From the NCBI GenBank assembly GCA_039619475.1, contig CM077115.1, positions 63,184,864 through 63,248,863 on the forward strand: DNA of 64,000 nt. The letters are read 5' to 3'. Shown here piece after piece: positions 22,943 through 34,850 of the stretch (position 1 is its first letter; each line of letters starts with the position of its first letter). The stretch comes from Icerya purchasi (Eukaryota; Arthropoda; Insecta; Hemiptera; Monophlebidae). Both the position numbers and the translations under genes were made by a program. Under the pieces are notes generated by a model. It did not search any database. It saw only the letters and a program-made list of their open reading frames with translations, and was not told where the DNA came from.

Positions 22943-24285
22943 CCCGTTACCGCCCAGTGATCTATTTGTAGATCACCTACTTTTCTGAACGCCCACTGAA
23001 AACGAAATCCTTTATCACTTCTTACTGTCATTGTTTGGTTTCCTTACATGTGTGGCCACACCCCCAAACGAATTTTGAAACATTCTTTTCCACATCAGTC
23101 CAGCAGTTAACGTCTGAAGTTCGCCATTTCGAAGTGTCATAATGCAGTGTTCGATTTTGTATCCAACGGAAAAAATTTTAAAGTTAGTTAAACTTTTTTT
23201 ACATGTTCTACATTTTCAATACCTCTTTAATTATTCTGCGTTATTTAAATTTAAAAAAATAACTGTTTTTATTATTGAAATTTAAGTTTAAACATGCTGA
23301 TCTATAAATAGATCGCTGGGCGTTAGTGATAAGTAATATCGTTTCTTTCCCTTACTGTTTCGACGAAAAGAACGAAATAACTATGGCTAAATGGAAGGAT
23401 AATAAGTGTGTAACAGCAGCAACAAACTTTGATTACATAGAGCCTCTAACCCAAGTTTCAAAGGATCAAAAAGGTTTGAAAGAAAAATCCCAAATTTTGC
23501 AACCTAGTACTATCGCTCAGTATAATAAAAATGTGGGCGTTGTTGACCAGCATGACTGGCTCTTAGAAAAACGTACAATTCAAATCCGTGGCAAAAAATG
23601 GTACTAGCCAATCTTTACAAGAGTTATTGACATGGCTGTCGTAAATACTTATATTCTGTTCAATTTAACAAATTGCGAAAATAAAAGTACAAAAGACATC
23701 CGAAGATATATTGCTGTTGCGTACCTCAAACGAAGAACACATTCTACAAAAAGCATTAGAAGACCTCCGATGATGTCATCTAGATCCAAAGTGGCAGATT
23801 CTGTGCATTTGGATAGAAAATACCATGTTATAGGTAAAAGGTAAAACCAAAGAAGATGCCAATTTCAGAAATGTGAGGTCTTACGTTTTGTACAAAATGC
23901 AATGTAACGCTTTGTGTGAAATGTTTTCCGTTATATCACTCTCAATTATTGCAAATTTTCTCTATAAAAATGTAACTATGTAAGTTTAGATCAGTAAAAT
24001 AAGATTTTTTGTTTGAAATCTCTTTAGTTGTTTTTAATTTTACAAAAATTTAATTTTTTTTTTTTATTAAATTCTCTATTTTTAAAATATAAATTCAGAG
24101 AAAAGTTATTTGCTTTTTTATTACCAGTAGCGCCCAGCGATCTATTTATAGATCACCTATTATCTCAACTGCTAATTACAGTAAATTAATAAAACTTCAG
24201 AATTACTCTATTTATGATGTATGAAATGTAATTTAAAAATATTTTTCAAAAGTTCTCATTTTGAAATAGCTTGGGCGTTAAGGGG
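22943..24285 (+). mobile_element. Internally deleted piggyBac-family DNA transposon
   Basis: Bounded by TTAA at 22939-22942 and 24286-24289, the piggyBac target. Terminal inverted repeats are short and imperfect: left cccgttaccgccca, right reading inward cccttaacgccca. A palindrome-centred motif (cgcccagYgatctatttRtagatca) occurs at about 22951, inverted at about 23300 and direct at about 24130. The coding remnant lies between the last two. At 1.34 kb the element is well short of an autonomous piggyBac, and the N-terminal half of the transposase is missing. Confidence 0.75.
23326..23940 (+). pseudogene. piggyBac transposase C-terminal half, broken
   Basis: Shows the end of the DDE_Tnp_1_7 transposase: FDEKNEITMAKWKDNKCV, QPSTIAQYNKNVGVVDQHD (the family's YN-x-x-M/V-G-VD motif with its catalytic-region Asp), then RGKKWY-stop-PIFTRVIDMAVVNTY, where TAG at 23605-23607 replaces the usual Trp. 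Out of frame near 23885-23935 the cysteine-rich DNA-binding tail is still visible (FCTKCNVTLCVKCFPLYH: Cx2C, Cx2C, YH). Upstream catalytic residues are gone, so no activity is expected. The ATG at 23326 is not a native start. Confidence 0.85.
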
Positions 24286-24289
24286 TTAA

Positions 24290-25989
24290 GGAGAAAATGA
24301 CCAAATTTAGTTTTGAATATTTGCGAATTATTGAGTTGTTATTTCCTTGTTTTTCGAGCTTTGGTTGTCCGAAAGCAAAGGTCAGAAATTTAAAATTGTA
24401 CGTCAAATTTATAATAATCATTTTTAAATGTGGTCTTTGAAATATGAAAAAAATAAATAAATTAGAAAAATAATGAACAATATTATGAAAAATTAAGAAA
24501 TCAATTAGTCAAATATAGTACATTATCTCAGTTAGTTTTTCAAATTCGAATGGTAAGCAAAATTTCAAATTGCACTTGACATTCGTCTTTTTAACGGGCG
24601 CACCGGTTTTGCGAGCCAAATTCCTTATTTTCACATGATTGATGACTTTAAATGACGAAAATGATTTTACGAACAAGAAGTAAATTTTTCTCCGGCAACA
24701 ACGCATCTTACCGCTATACGGAATCGTAGATGAAATAGGAAACTAGCGAGCAATTTTAGGAAATGATTATTCAGCATATTGCAAATCGAAAGGAGTTCGG
24801 GTTTCGGCCCGAACAAACGGCATACCACACATAAACATAATACTTTCACACATTGATATTCACTCATCTATCCGACTTCGAGCAAAATTGCTATCGTTTC
24901 GTAAATACGTATATACTTTTTTTAAATTCACGGCAAAATCTCTCGCGATATCCAGATAAAGATCTATTTATTACATTTAGTTGTACATATGCCTTGATAA
25001 CATCACCATGTACTTTTTACACTGTTAATGTTATTGGTTAATATTAGATTAATTAAACAAGTTATATGAATTTAAATATTATTTTAAGCAGTAGGGAGAA
25101 TATGAATTTAGTCCATAGTGTAATTACAAATAAAAAAATCGTGATGACAAAAATAACGTAACAGTTAAGAATTAAACATGTACCGCGAGCAATTGTGGTG
25201 TGAGTTTGGAAACAAACGTAGAGGCAACCAACATATTTTTTTGTTTTTGTTATTCATTTCATTTATTCCGTCTTCTTTATCTTATTTCCAATACTTGGTA
25301 TATAGTATATTGGTGCATAGTACCGTTCATTTTGCTCGTTTCATTATTAATTTCTTTTTTGTTAATTTTACTTACATTTTTTAATTATTTCTTTCCTATT
25401 ATATAATTTTTTTTATTTAGTCCCGTTTTAATTTTTTTGTCACCTTCACGGTTACCTGATCAGCTGAACTTTTTGATACAAACAACTCTTTGCAGGGCTA
25501 CTTTTGTGTTACTTTACTGAAATATTTTTCGTTGTATTTTATTAAATACTTTGTTCCGCTCGTGGTAGAAATATACCCATTAAAAGCATGCACAAAAAAG
25601 TAAACACTTAACATTAATTTTTTGCAGTCTCATCATCGAATTCAAATTGCAACAATAATTAAAAACTAATTAATGAGTACATATAATAAGATAATTGTTC
25701 ACTTTCTGTAAGCTGAATAATGAACATTTACTCCACTCTGACTTGTTGCCGGTTTTGAAAAGTTAATGTTGTTGAAGAATAATCATAAGATTGTTAAGTG
25801 TATTACTCTGAAATGTATTACCTTTTATCTAATTATTTTTTACTTTCAGCGCATTTGCCTTTTTTAACTTTTACAACAAACTTTGAAGTCGATATCACTT
25901 TTTTACCGGTGGTGGTACACTTCTGCATGAACGAAGAATCATTGAAATCAATCTGCATAGTTATACGTAACCAAATACAAAATAAATAA
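24290..25989. other. No supported gene
   Basis: T-rich low-complexity sequence, particularly 25230-25450. No recognised motif. Confidence 0.5.
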
Positions 25990-27065
25990 AACAAGTTCAG
26001 TCAAGCATGATGTTTCATGCGCTCAGGGTTACTCCGTATGTTAATTTATAGGTACTATAATATTTATGTTTACATAATGTTAAATTCGAAGGAATTTGAT
26101 TTTTCCGCTGCAAAGAGGAAGAGGAACGTAATTTTTTGCGATTTTTCGAAATTATCGCCATCTCGAAAATTTCGTTAAGGTAATGAAATACGGTTTCGTT
26201 CCCGACAAATAGTGATCTCTCAATTGATATATCACAAGAACGGTAACAAAAATTTTTTTCAAAATTTTGGGGATTCCGCGCTCCTTGGAGTCTAATTTTG
26301 GCGATGGAAACTCGGATGCTGGAAACTAGAAAAATATGCGGGAATCTGCATATTTTTAACCTTGTTCAAAATTTTTAACTATGATACTCGCGTCGTCCAA
26401 AAAGAGACATACTTCATCTTTCGTGAACTTTTCGTCAATTTCAAAAGTTTCGTTAAGGAAACGACTTATGGGTTCCTTCCCGTCAAATAGCGATCTTTCC
26501 AACAATATATCATATGCCGGGGCAAAAAATATTTTTTTCAAACTTTTTGAGCTTTCGGCGCCCCAAAGGTCTGAATATGAAGTTGGAAGCTTAGCTATAT
26601 TTTTCCTATAAAGCGGCCCTGCATGTATATGTCTAAAATACGTTTTGGTTTCTCCAACGTTTTTACTCGGGCTAATATTTACGTGTACTTCCTTTTTTTT
26701 GCTGTTTTTGGCCCAAAAGGGGAGGTTTAATTAATTTTTTTACTGTACTTTTTTGATTTTATGAAAGGACTCCTGCATTTTATTTTATATTTGGAATTTG
26801 ACCTTTAAAGGTTTATCTAGTAATGAGTTACGATGTTTTAAGGGTGATTTTTGAGGTAGTTTTAAATACCATATTATATATTCTTGGCGGTTTTTTGGAT
26901 TTTTTGCCGTCCAGAGTAATCGGTTATCTTGAAATTATAGATCGTTTTAAATGGAATTTTAATTGTAATTTATGTTCCAAATTTGAAGTTTGTAAGTCAA
27001 ACCGTTCGTAAGTTATTGATTTTTATTTGATATTTTTGTCATTTCTGAACCATCTTATTAGAATT
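25990..27065 (-). repeat. Repeat X, copy 1 (unclassified interspersed repeat)
   Basis: Homologous over its length, in inverted orientation, to 35905-36549 plus 45823-45911. It starts at aacaagttcagtcaagcatg and ends near aaccatcttattag. It contains two diverged versions of one module (about 26150-26330 and 26420-26610). Strand is given as minus because the minus frame gives the longest similar translation: KKKEVHVNISPSKN, AGPLYRKNIA and ERSLFDGKE here versus KKKFHVSNSPSKN, KGPLYRKNIA and KRSLFVGNE in copy 2. Whether this is coding is unproven. No known domain. Confidence 0.65.
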
Positions 27066-27749
27066 CCGTACATTATATGTACATACATATATGGAATCCT
27101 AAAAAGCTTATGTGCACGTATATTCTTTACAAATGAGACCGAATTGTATAAATGTTAAAAATCATCTCCGAAATGGAAGGTCGATCGTTGTGTTCATAAA
27201 ACGCGTCTTGCTCGGTTGCCGATGTGAACATATCATTTTACTTGGCTTGCAAAACTTTCGTCGGCTGTCAAAAATTACCTTTGGCTCGCAAAACCGGACC
27301 GCCACTTTTTAACACCTCTTACGAACGCGTTAATTTAGAAAAGCACACCTAACAAAACTTCGCTTTGAATCATCATAGAAGTGTACTTCTACAAAATGGA
27401 ACTTTTTTTCCTAATCAGTCAGATTCACGGGCAAAGCCTCCAGCGATGTGCTCTTTTTGAACAGTTTGAGACGCTTTTCTTTGTTCTACTCGCTGATTTC
27501 TTCAAAGGAATAGAAAAATCAACTGACAGTCGCATTAATTATCGTACTTTGTAATTCTATTAATCATTACCGTCACAGTGCCCCGTACTTCATTCTTGAA
27601 CGTTAATGACTATCTATTCGTACATTACAGCTGTACAGACATAGGCATAGTGTTCATAGTAATTGTTACATACAACGTTCTAGCGCACGTGCAAGACTAC
27701 ATTTGGAACTGATATTGTAATTACATGCTATCGCGATACAAATTCAGTT
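27066..27749. other. No supported gene
   Basis: A short inverted repeat near 27060-27100 (gaattccgtac...atatggaatcc) follows the end of repeat X. Otherwise nothing recognised. Confidence 0.45.
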
Positions 27750-27762
27750 ACTTATGTGTCTG

Positions 27763-27891
27763 ACATGAATAAATTTCAACACTTATTAACAATTATACAT
27801 ATATAATTTTTAAATGCCCGACGCGTTTCGAAGCAAACACTTCATGTTCACGGGAGTAATTTTAACAATGAGTTTAAATAATAAATACAGT
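27763..27891 (-). mobile_element. Penelope-like element 3'-end fragment with 13-bp TSD
   Basis: A 129-bp insert flanked by the direct repeat acttatgtgtctg at 27750-27762 and 27892-27904. On the minus strand the insert reads ...gaacatgaagtgtttgcttcgaaacgcgtcgggc..., a short hairpin-like stretch ending in gaaacgcg, the pattern found near the 3' ends of many Penelope-like elements. It has no coding sequence. Family assignment rests on this motif alone. The target duplication is seen directly. Confidence 0.55.
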
Positions 27892-27904
27892 ACTTATGTG
27901 TCTG

Positions 27905-28519
27905 CCTACTACGCATCAGTTAGCGCGCAAATGGTGATTTACGTGGTGGTTTGTTATTGCCTTCCACACGACTATTAGCGGTTAATATAATTATTTATTT
28001 TATAATATCTGTCGTCAGTAGGGTTGTAGGCCACTTTTGCAGATGTTTTACTTTTTCAAAGTGTAAAAAAAAAAAAGGAAACCTGATTAGACGATCTAGA
28101 TAATTACCTTGCACGGCTCTCTATTTCTGCATCAGTATGGACTCAATGTTTGACTAAAATGCTTATTGTTCGTTTCATAATAATGTCCCTTTTATTCCTT
28201 TTTAATTAACTTAACGTATACATTAAAATATAAGTATATTACTCTGAGAGAAGTACCCAATCCTATGAGGCGCCGTTTCGTTTCGAAATATTCCCGAAAT
28301 GTACGGAGTATATGATAATACGGTTAGACAACATCACAATTTCTTCGTTTTTTCACGGCTTTTTAACTAATATTCACCTTAAAGAAATTTATGTTCCGTG
28401 TATATTTTTAATATTTGTTTTGATTGTCCATTAAATTCGTTGTTATGTTGTGAAGAAAACCGGCCTTTGATTTATTTGTAAACATTTTTCCACCTATTAT
28501 TTTCCTACATACACATATC
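27905..28519. other. No supported gene
   Basis: AT-rich sequence; nothing recognised. Confidence 0.5.
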
Positions 28520-31260
28520 ATCTTCATCATTATCTTCTCAACCATTCGGTTGGTGGACAACATGGCTGTCCAGTGGCTTTATGGCGCAGGCTAATTTCTT
28601 CACTTCAGCATAGCTTCTTTTCTTTAATATGCTTTCCATAAACTTGATTCTAGGTTTTCCTTTTGGTCGATTACCTTCCGATCTTCCTTCAGTTATGTTT
28701 TTCAACCAAGTCGAATGTCTAATTAAGAGTTTAATTCCATATTATTCCTTCGATTTTTTATTGTTGTCATTATTAGCGGTTTTTTCTCCATTCTTTGGAA
28801 TATTTCTTTATTTATTATTTTTTCCGTCCAGTGAATTCTCAGCATTCTCCCGTGTAGCACCACAATTTGAAAGCCTGCAATTTAGACCTAGATTTGTAAC
28901 CGTATAATGCAACTCTCCAAATGTAGGTTTTAACGAATGGTTTTCTTGTGTTCAATGAAATATTTTTGGAAGTAAGCAAGATCCTGCTCTTATTAAACGT
29001 GTTTTTAACCAGGGCTATTCTTCTTCTAACCTCTTCTTCGCTCCTTACGCTCTCTGTGATTAAGCTTAGGAAGTAGCAAAATGTACTTGCAGTAGCTTTC
29101 GTCCATTTAAAGAAATATTCATACTCCTATTTATCGGTTTCTGTCTTGAGCATGTCTTTATTTTTATTTGCATTTATTTTCATTTTACATCTTTCAGTTA
29201 ATAGTTCATTCAAATCATTAATGGATTGTTGTAAATCTGTTCGGTTTTTGCTGTTAATGCTATGCCATCTGCATATCGTATAGAGCTGTAGACCATTGAC
29301 ACATTGATGCCTGTTTTTCTATTTTCTACAAATATTTTCATTGCCTCTTCTATGTATCCATTTAAAAGAATCGTGACGGCAACATCCTTGTCTAACTCTC
29401 TTTCTAATGTTAGCTGTGTCGTCATTGTTTATTATTACCTGCTGATTCTTGTATAATTGGAAAAGTAATCGTCCATCTCTATAATCTATGTGCAGATCCT
29501 TAAAACCTCTGAACAGTGTATTTCAGTTTACATTATCAAATGCTCTTTTAATACTTATGAATGCTATGCACACATTTTTGTTTATCTTCAGAGTTTTTTC
29601 GATAATCAAGCTTAATGCCATTATAGCTTCTCTGCGCCTTTCCCTTTTCTAAACCCAAACTGATCGTCGAGTAAGTTATTTTCTATTTTCTATTATCTAT
29701 ACATCCGTAGACAATTCTAGTTAGGGTTTATAGCGTATGTGACAGCATATTTCGAATTCTGCGTCCATCGCATGCTTGAGTGTTGTGTTTTTTGAGAATT
29801 GCCACCATGACAGCATTCATGAAGTCTATGGGGATATTTCCGGTTTTATACATTTCCTTTGTAAACATAAATACTGCGCTATTTGCTTCACTTCCTAGGT
29901 TCTGTATAATTTCACCTAGTACCTGATCTATTCCAGGCGCCTTTCTTAGTTGTAATTCTTTTAAAGCTTTATCGAATTCCTTTCTTAAAATGTCTGGGCT
30001 TATCTCATTTTCATTAATTTGCTCTTCTGTTTCTAAAACTGAACAATATAATGGATCATCCTTATATAGCTTTTCGATATAGTACGCTTCCTGTATTTTA
30101 TCGGCATTGGTTAGTATTTTACCGTCGGCACTTTTTATAGACTTTTACTTCGGTTCATGAATTGCTCCTTAATTTTTTTAAAAGCTTTTTCATTGCATCC
30201 TTTTTTGAAATCTTCATCTATTGCTTTGCGCTCTAGCGCAATCCATATTTCTTTTGCATTTTTCGTCTCTCTATTTATTTTATTTCTTAACTTATTGTAC
30301 TCCTAGTTTTTTCCCTTAATTTTGAGTAGTCTTCGTAATTCCATTGAACGTAGAATTTTCTCTAACGATGTGTTTCTCCGTTAGCTAATGTATTATATTT
30401 TTGATATATTCCCATTCATCGTTAATGTTATATCGACTTGCAGTTCGGGGATTCGTTTCCTCCTCAACCGTTTTCTGTACCAATTTGTCATTTCTCAGTT
30501 TATTTATATTCCATCTCTTTTATGCTTTGTTTATTAATTCTATTCTCAATTTTAGTCCACTTGTTATTATCACTGGTATATGATCCAATTGTATATCAGC
30601 GCCAGGGTATCTTTTACATATTTTGATTTGGTTTCGGTATTTGTTACGGACTGGTATATAATCCAACTGATATCTTCTACTGTCTCCTAGCGCTGTTCAA
30701 GTATACTTTCTGCTCTTCAGTTAGTCAAATAACGTATGCACAATTATAAAATTATTTTTGACACAGAATTCAATAAGACGTCTTCCTCTTCACCTACTAC
30801 GGCGTTCCGGTCTCCTAAAATCATTATATTATCTTAATTGTCAATACACTAGTAACGAGGCCTTCAATTTATTCATAGACTTCTATTTTCTCATCGGTAT
30901 AATTTGTAGTTGGCATGTAAACCTGCATTAACACTATATTCTTAGGCACCGCCGCAACTGTTATTGCGATAATTCTATCGCTGTGAGCCCATATGCTTTT
31001 TACTTTATTCACTGTATTTTTACTTAATAGAAAACCAACTCTTGTGTTTCCTTTTGGCGCTCCGGAATATATAAATAAATGTGTGATCTGCGCCACAAAT
31101 GTTTCCACTTTCTAGCCACTTAACCTCGCTGACTCCTAGAATATCTATCTTCATTCTAGCCATTTCTTGTTAGAGGTTTTGCAAATTCTCCACGCTGTTT
31201 TAAAGTTCGTACGTTTCAGATACCAACTCGATATATTCCGTTCGTTGTGGTACTTACATT
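28520..31260 (-). pseudogene. Decayed RTE-like LINE (endonuclease to thumb)
   Basis: Read on the minus strand, from high to low coordinates. Endonuclease remnants lie at 31108-30869 (an ILGV-type stretch upstream, VLMQVYMPTTNY). Then comes a PG(I)D-type RT start near 29950 (RKAPGIDQ), KAFDNVNWN near 29520, and YADGIAL at about 29270, where the second catalytic Asp is Gly. A C-terminal RPKGKPRIKFM motif lies near 28650. Many frame breaks. It resembles the intact-looking RTE-like LINE at 36.5-45.8 kb in organisation but is far more diverged. The minus-strand 5' boundary may extend to about 31,500. Confidence 0.7.
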
Positions 31261-31976
31261 ATCTTTAGCATGCATGTTTCCTCGTGCAGAGTTCTGTACC
31301 ACCGGTGGTACAAGAGAACTCGAATCAACTTGCATCTAGTTGTAGTATATACCATGGGTGCAGCATCCATATATTTGTCTTTATATGCCATGTTGATACT
31401 AGGAAAAAAATATATATGGTGGTGGTCTCCCATTGCCTTCCACTCAATTTTAAAAGGACCCGGATTTAAGGCGGAGGATACTCGTCTACTCTCGCTCTGG
31501 ATTGTTATGCATTAATTCGACTGGGCACATTGTCACGAGCGAGTTGCTGATAGCCTGCTGTTGTTAACGCAGTAAAAAGCTTAACAGTATTTATTAGAAA
31601 AAACACCTTCGGCAAGTGATCCCTCCTCCGTTTTCCTATCAGCTAAGTATTTTGTGAGTTCTGATTTAGCTTTCCTAATCAGCACTAAGCCCGCCGAATA
31701 GAAAATTACCACTCTGTACGACGTGGGCGAACAGAACTTAGGTGGCTGCTGTTTCGTTTCTCCGTCGGTGAAACTAGTACCTATGTGACGGTCGAATGAC
31801 TATTTACTAGATAAAGTAACTCCAATTACAACCTATGCCCCCCGACCCCCAGGGTATATATGCACATGTAGCCCCAATATTTCTCTCCCGTATTTTTTAG
31901 TTTTAATTGGGTATATTCTGTATTGTTAGCTGGTGATGTGGTCTGAAAACGTTCCTTTAAATTGAGGTATTTATTT
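31261..31976. other. No supported gene; possible 5' region of the decayed LINE
   Basis: GC is slightly higher near 31400-31500 (open frames without domains). This could be the 5' leader of the minus-strand LINE. Confidence 0.35.
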
Positions 31977-32533
31977 TTATTTATTTTTTATTTTAAATAA
32001 TTTGCGGGTCCCACAAGGCAGTTGCCCGTCTGTGGGTTTCCAACACAATTATATCGTTTATTCAAAAATACACATCTTAAACAAATATAAATATAATAAA
32101 TAAATTTAAGTATAAAATGATTGCTTAGAAACGTTTTCGGATATAACCCATCATCAGCTAAAAACACAATATATGTGATCAGAAACAAATCCTAAATCAC
32201 AGTAAGGTCAAATAGGAAAGAAAACGGTTTATATAATATGAATCAACAATTTGAAGTCGATATATCAAAATGGTAGAATGAGATGTTGTACATAGACTAT
32301 GATAAATATTTAAAGGTATAATAAACATTTTTAAATAATATAAATATAAAATATAAATACTAAAAAATTTTAAAGTTTTATATTAAAAAGTGGGTTTTTA
32401 TTATTTGATATTTGGTCATTTAATATATTAATTTTGCGTTTATTTATATAATAATTTTCAGCTGTGTTCATGATGTTACCTTTGTTATATGTAGCCAAGA
32501 CTGTGACCGTTTTTTCTAATGAATATGATCTAT

Positions 32534-32855
32534 GTTTATTTCGTATTAAATGTTCAGCATAAGTAGACTTTTTCTATTTCATTATTTTTAAATGATTTAA
32601 TATGTTCCTGATATTTACATTTTTCATTTTTCTACTTGTTTGACCGATATATGCTTTCTCACAATCATTGCAGTTTATTTTATGTATACCACTATTTTCA
32701 TATATATTATTATTTCCTTTATTTATAGTGATTATTTTATTTTTTAGATTATTATTGGTTTTAAATGATATTTTTAATCCTTGTTTTTTAAATAAATTAC
32801 TTAATTTGTATATATATATATATTGTTATTTATAAAAGTAAATGTTATCCATCCA
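32534..32855 (-). pseudogene. GIY-YIG endonuclease domain, Penelope-like (left arm)
   Basis: On the minus strand the arm encodes SGIHKINCNDCEKAYIGQTS, the GIY-YIG start with the cysteine pair often seen in Penelope-like elements (here GIY has become GIH). RKM-K and AEHLIRNKH-like residues follow after a frame break. The RT domain is not present. In intact elements this domain nicks target DNA. Confidence 0.65.
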
Positions 32856-32935
32856 TTTTATAATAGAATATTTAGTACAAAAAAAAGAAATTAAAAATGA
32901 AATATAAACAGAAAAATAATATTAATAGCAAAAAT

Positions 32936-33246
32936 CGATGGATAACGTTTACTGTTACAAATAACAATATATACAAATTAAGTAATTTATTTAAAAAATA
33001 AGCATTAAAAATAGCATTTAAAACCAATAATAATCTAAAAAATAAAATAATCACCATAAATAAAGGAAATAATAATATATATGAAAATAGTGGTATATAT
33101 AAAATAAACTGTAACGATTGTGAGAAAGCATATATCGGTCAAACAAGTAGAAAAATGAAATGTAGATATCAGGAATATATTAAATCATTTAAAAATAATG
33201 AAATAGAAAAAGTCTACTTATGCTGAACATTTAATAAGAAATAAAC
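32936..33246 (+). pseudogene. GIY-YIG endonuclease domain, Penelope-like (right arm)
   Basis: On the plus strand SGIYKINCNDCEKAYIGQTS is read, with GIY at 33092-33100 and YIG at 33131-33139, then KMKCRYQEYIKSF. A frame break precedes the AEHL-like end (TTATGCTGAACATTTAATAAG region). The arm ends shortly after, where it diverges from the left arm. It is truncated at both ends. Confidence 0.7.
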
Positions 33247-34363
33247 TTTTTGAAATAAATATATTTCATTTTCTAAACGCAGTTGTCCGTAAATTATTTA
33301 CATCATTACACATTTAAAAACTAATACATCATATTCATCTTATACGTATTACTTAATTACACTTAACTTCTATTTTCACTATAGTACGTCTAATTTCTTA
33401 AACAAGTACATTCATACCCACCACACATCCTATAACAACATACACATGTATGCCAAAAGGTATGTAGCTAAAAGGAGGAGCCATCATGCACTGGTAGAAC
33501 CGAATAGCCTTTTTTTTCTTTTTTTTTTTATTACATCATTTATATTTACTTCCTTTCTCCTTCAGTTCCTAGTCTTATCACTGTTCCTTTCCGTCTTCTA
33601 CTCTTTTCTCATTCTTTGCACCAAGCTATCAACTAAATTTTTATTTTGTTCTTCTATATGTTCAAATTACATTCGTCTCTAATTTCCTTTGGTATGTTAC
33701 CCAATATATGATTCAGAACTTCCTCTTCAACGTTGTCAATTTTTTATTGTTAATCCCTTTAGGTCTTATAAAACATAATTTATCGTAGTTGCTAGTTCCA
33801 TAAATCTCTTTCTTTGTCGGTGATCTTGTTTTTTCTGTTTTATACCTTAAAAGCTTGTTGTAATAAAAAACATTTTTGGAGATTTTTCTTTATTATTATC
33901 CCATCGTTATCAGATTCGTACTACTCCAGTTCGGTAAAAATATTTTTAAACATCTTTTTTGTAGCTTACTAATTTTCCTTAATTCCGTTTTTTTTTTGCC
34001 TCCCTCAAATTTCGATTCCGTAGTGTCAAAATACAATTCCGTCGTTTTTTAATTCATAATCTGTTGTAATTTGTATAAAGCCGGTGTAGTCTGTCTGATT
34101 TTCCTGACAATGTTATCAATGCGAACTCTCCGCGTTAACGCCTTATCAAATGTTATTCTGAGGTACTTAAAATTATCAATTGTTATACTTCAATTCCATG
34201 AAGACAATCCACATTATGTAACACTATTTTAGGAACGAACTTTCTAACCCTACTTTTGGCGTGTTCTTCCATACATAACTTCTGATTTTTTGGCATTTAT
34301 TAATAATTTTTTGTAGTACCCATCTGCAGACCTTAATCAGGTCCTCCCCAAGCAGGCTAATTT

Positions 34364-34850
34364 CTACATCTTGTGGTATTCCATTATCACAGCAATATCA
34401 TTAGCATATGCGTACAGTTTGGTATTCGTAACACGTTTGTGAACGAAGTTAATGTAAATTAGGAACAGTATCGAGACTAATGTAGTTCCTTGTCCTACTT
34501 CATATTTCGGCTTCCCTATATCGTTATATTCATTCCCAATCTTCACTAAGTATTCCCTTTCAAGTAAATAACATCTAAACCAATTAAGATATTTCTCTAT
34601 TATACCAATTTTGTTAAGACCTTTATCAAAATTTCTCTATGAACTAAATCAAAAATCTCAGTAAAATCTAAAAAAAACTATCAGAAATCGTTTGCCGGAT
34701 GCTAACCCTTTATTGATAACGGATTTAAATGTTCTGAGCAGTGTTACAGTCGATTTCCCCTGTGCCTAAGTCCAAATTGAATGTGATGTATTAAATTGTT
34801 CGCTTTCGAGTACAATTTAATTACCTATATAATGCTCTACCAAAAGTGTA
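34364..34850 (-). pseudogene. Element 1 copy 2 ORF2 RT fragment
   Basis: KIGNEYNDIGKPKYEVGQGT, LFLIYINFVHKR and LYAYANDIAV align with the same positions of element 1 ORF2 (GNEYSDMGKTKYGVGQGT, LFLIYINSIH, YADDIAL). The catalytic YADD has become YAND. Upstream the match continues with breaks to about 34850, and downstream RT/C-terminal remnants run to about 33660. Clearly dead. Confidence 0.8.

Larger units (their letters stand above)
32076..33289. mobile_element. Penelope-like element, head-to-head inverted pair
   Basis: Arms of about 310-320 bp (32534-32855 and 32936-33246) are inverted copies with scattered mismatches around an 80-bp centre. The minus-strand copy is longer and continues to a 3' region with tgatgatgggttatatccgaaaacg, similar to Penelope-like 3' ends. 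Inverted partial copies at the 5' side are a known habit of Penelope-like elements. The pair appears to sit within element 1 copy 2. No target duplication was resolved. Confidence 0.6.
31977..34850 (-). mobile_element. Element 1 copy 2, 5'-truncated, split by a Penelope-like insert
   Basis: Minus-strand copy of element 1. Its last ~85 bp before the tail lie at 31988-32075 (the complement of gtgggacccgcaaattattta and the upstream aataaacgatataatt). The rest of the 3' UTR and ORF2 lie at 33290-34850. The two parts meet at about the same element position (near 12636 in copy 1), as expected if 32076-33289 was inserted. The 5' end stops in the RT domain at about 34850. The T tract near 33512 matches the internal A tract of copy 1. 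Confidence 0.7.
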
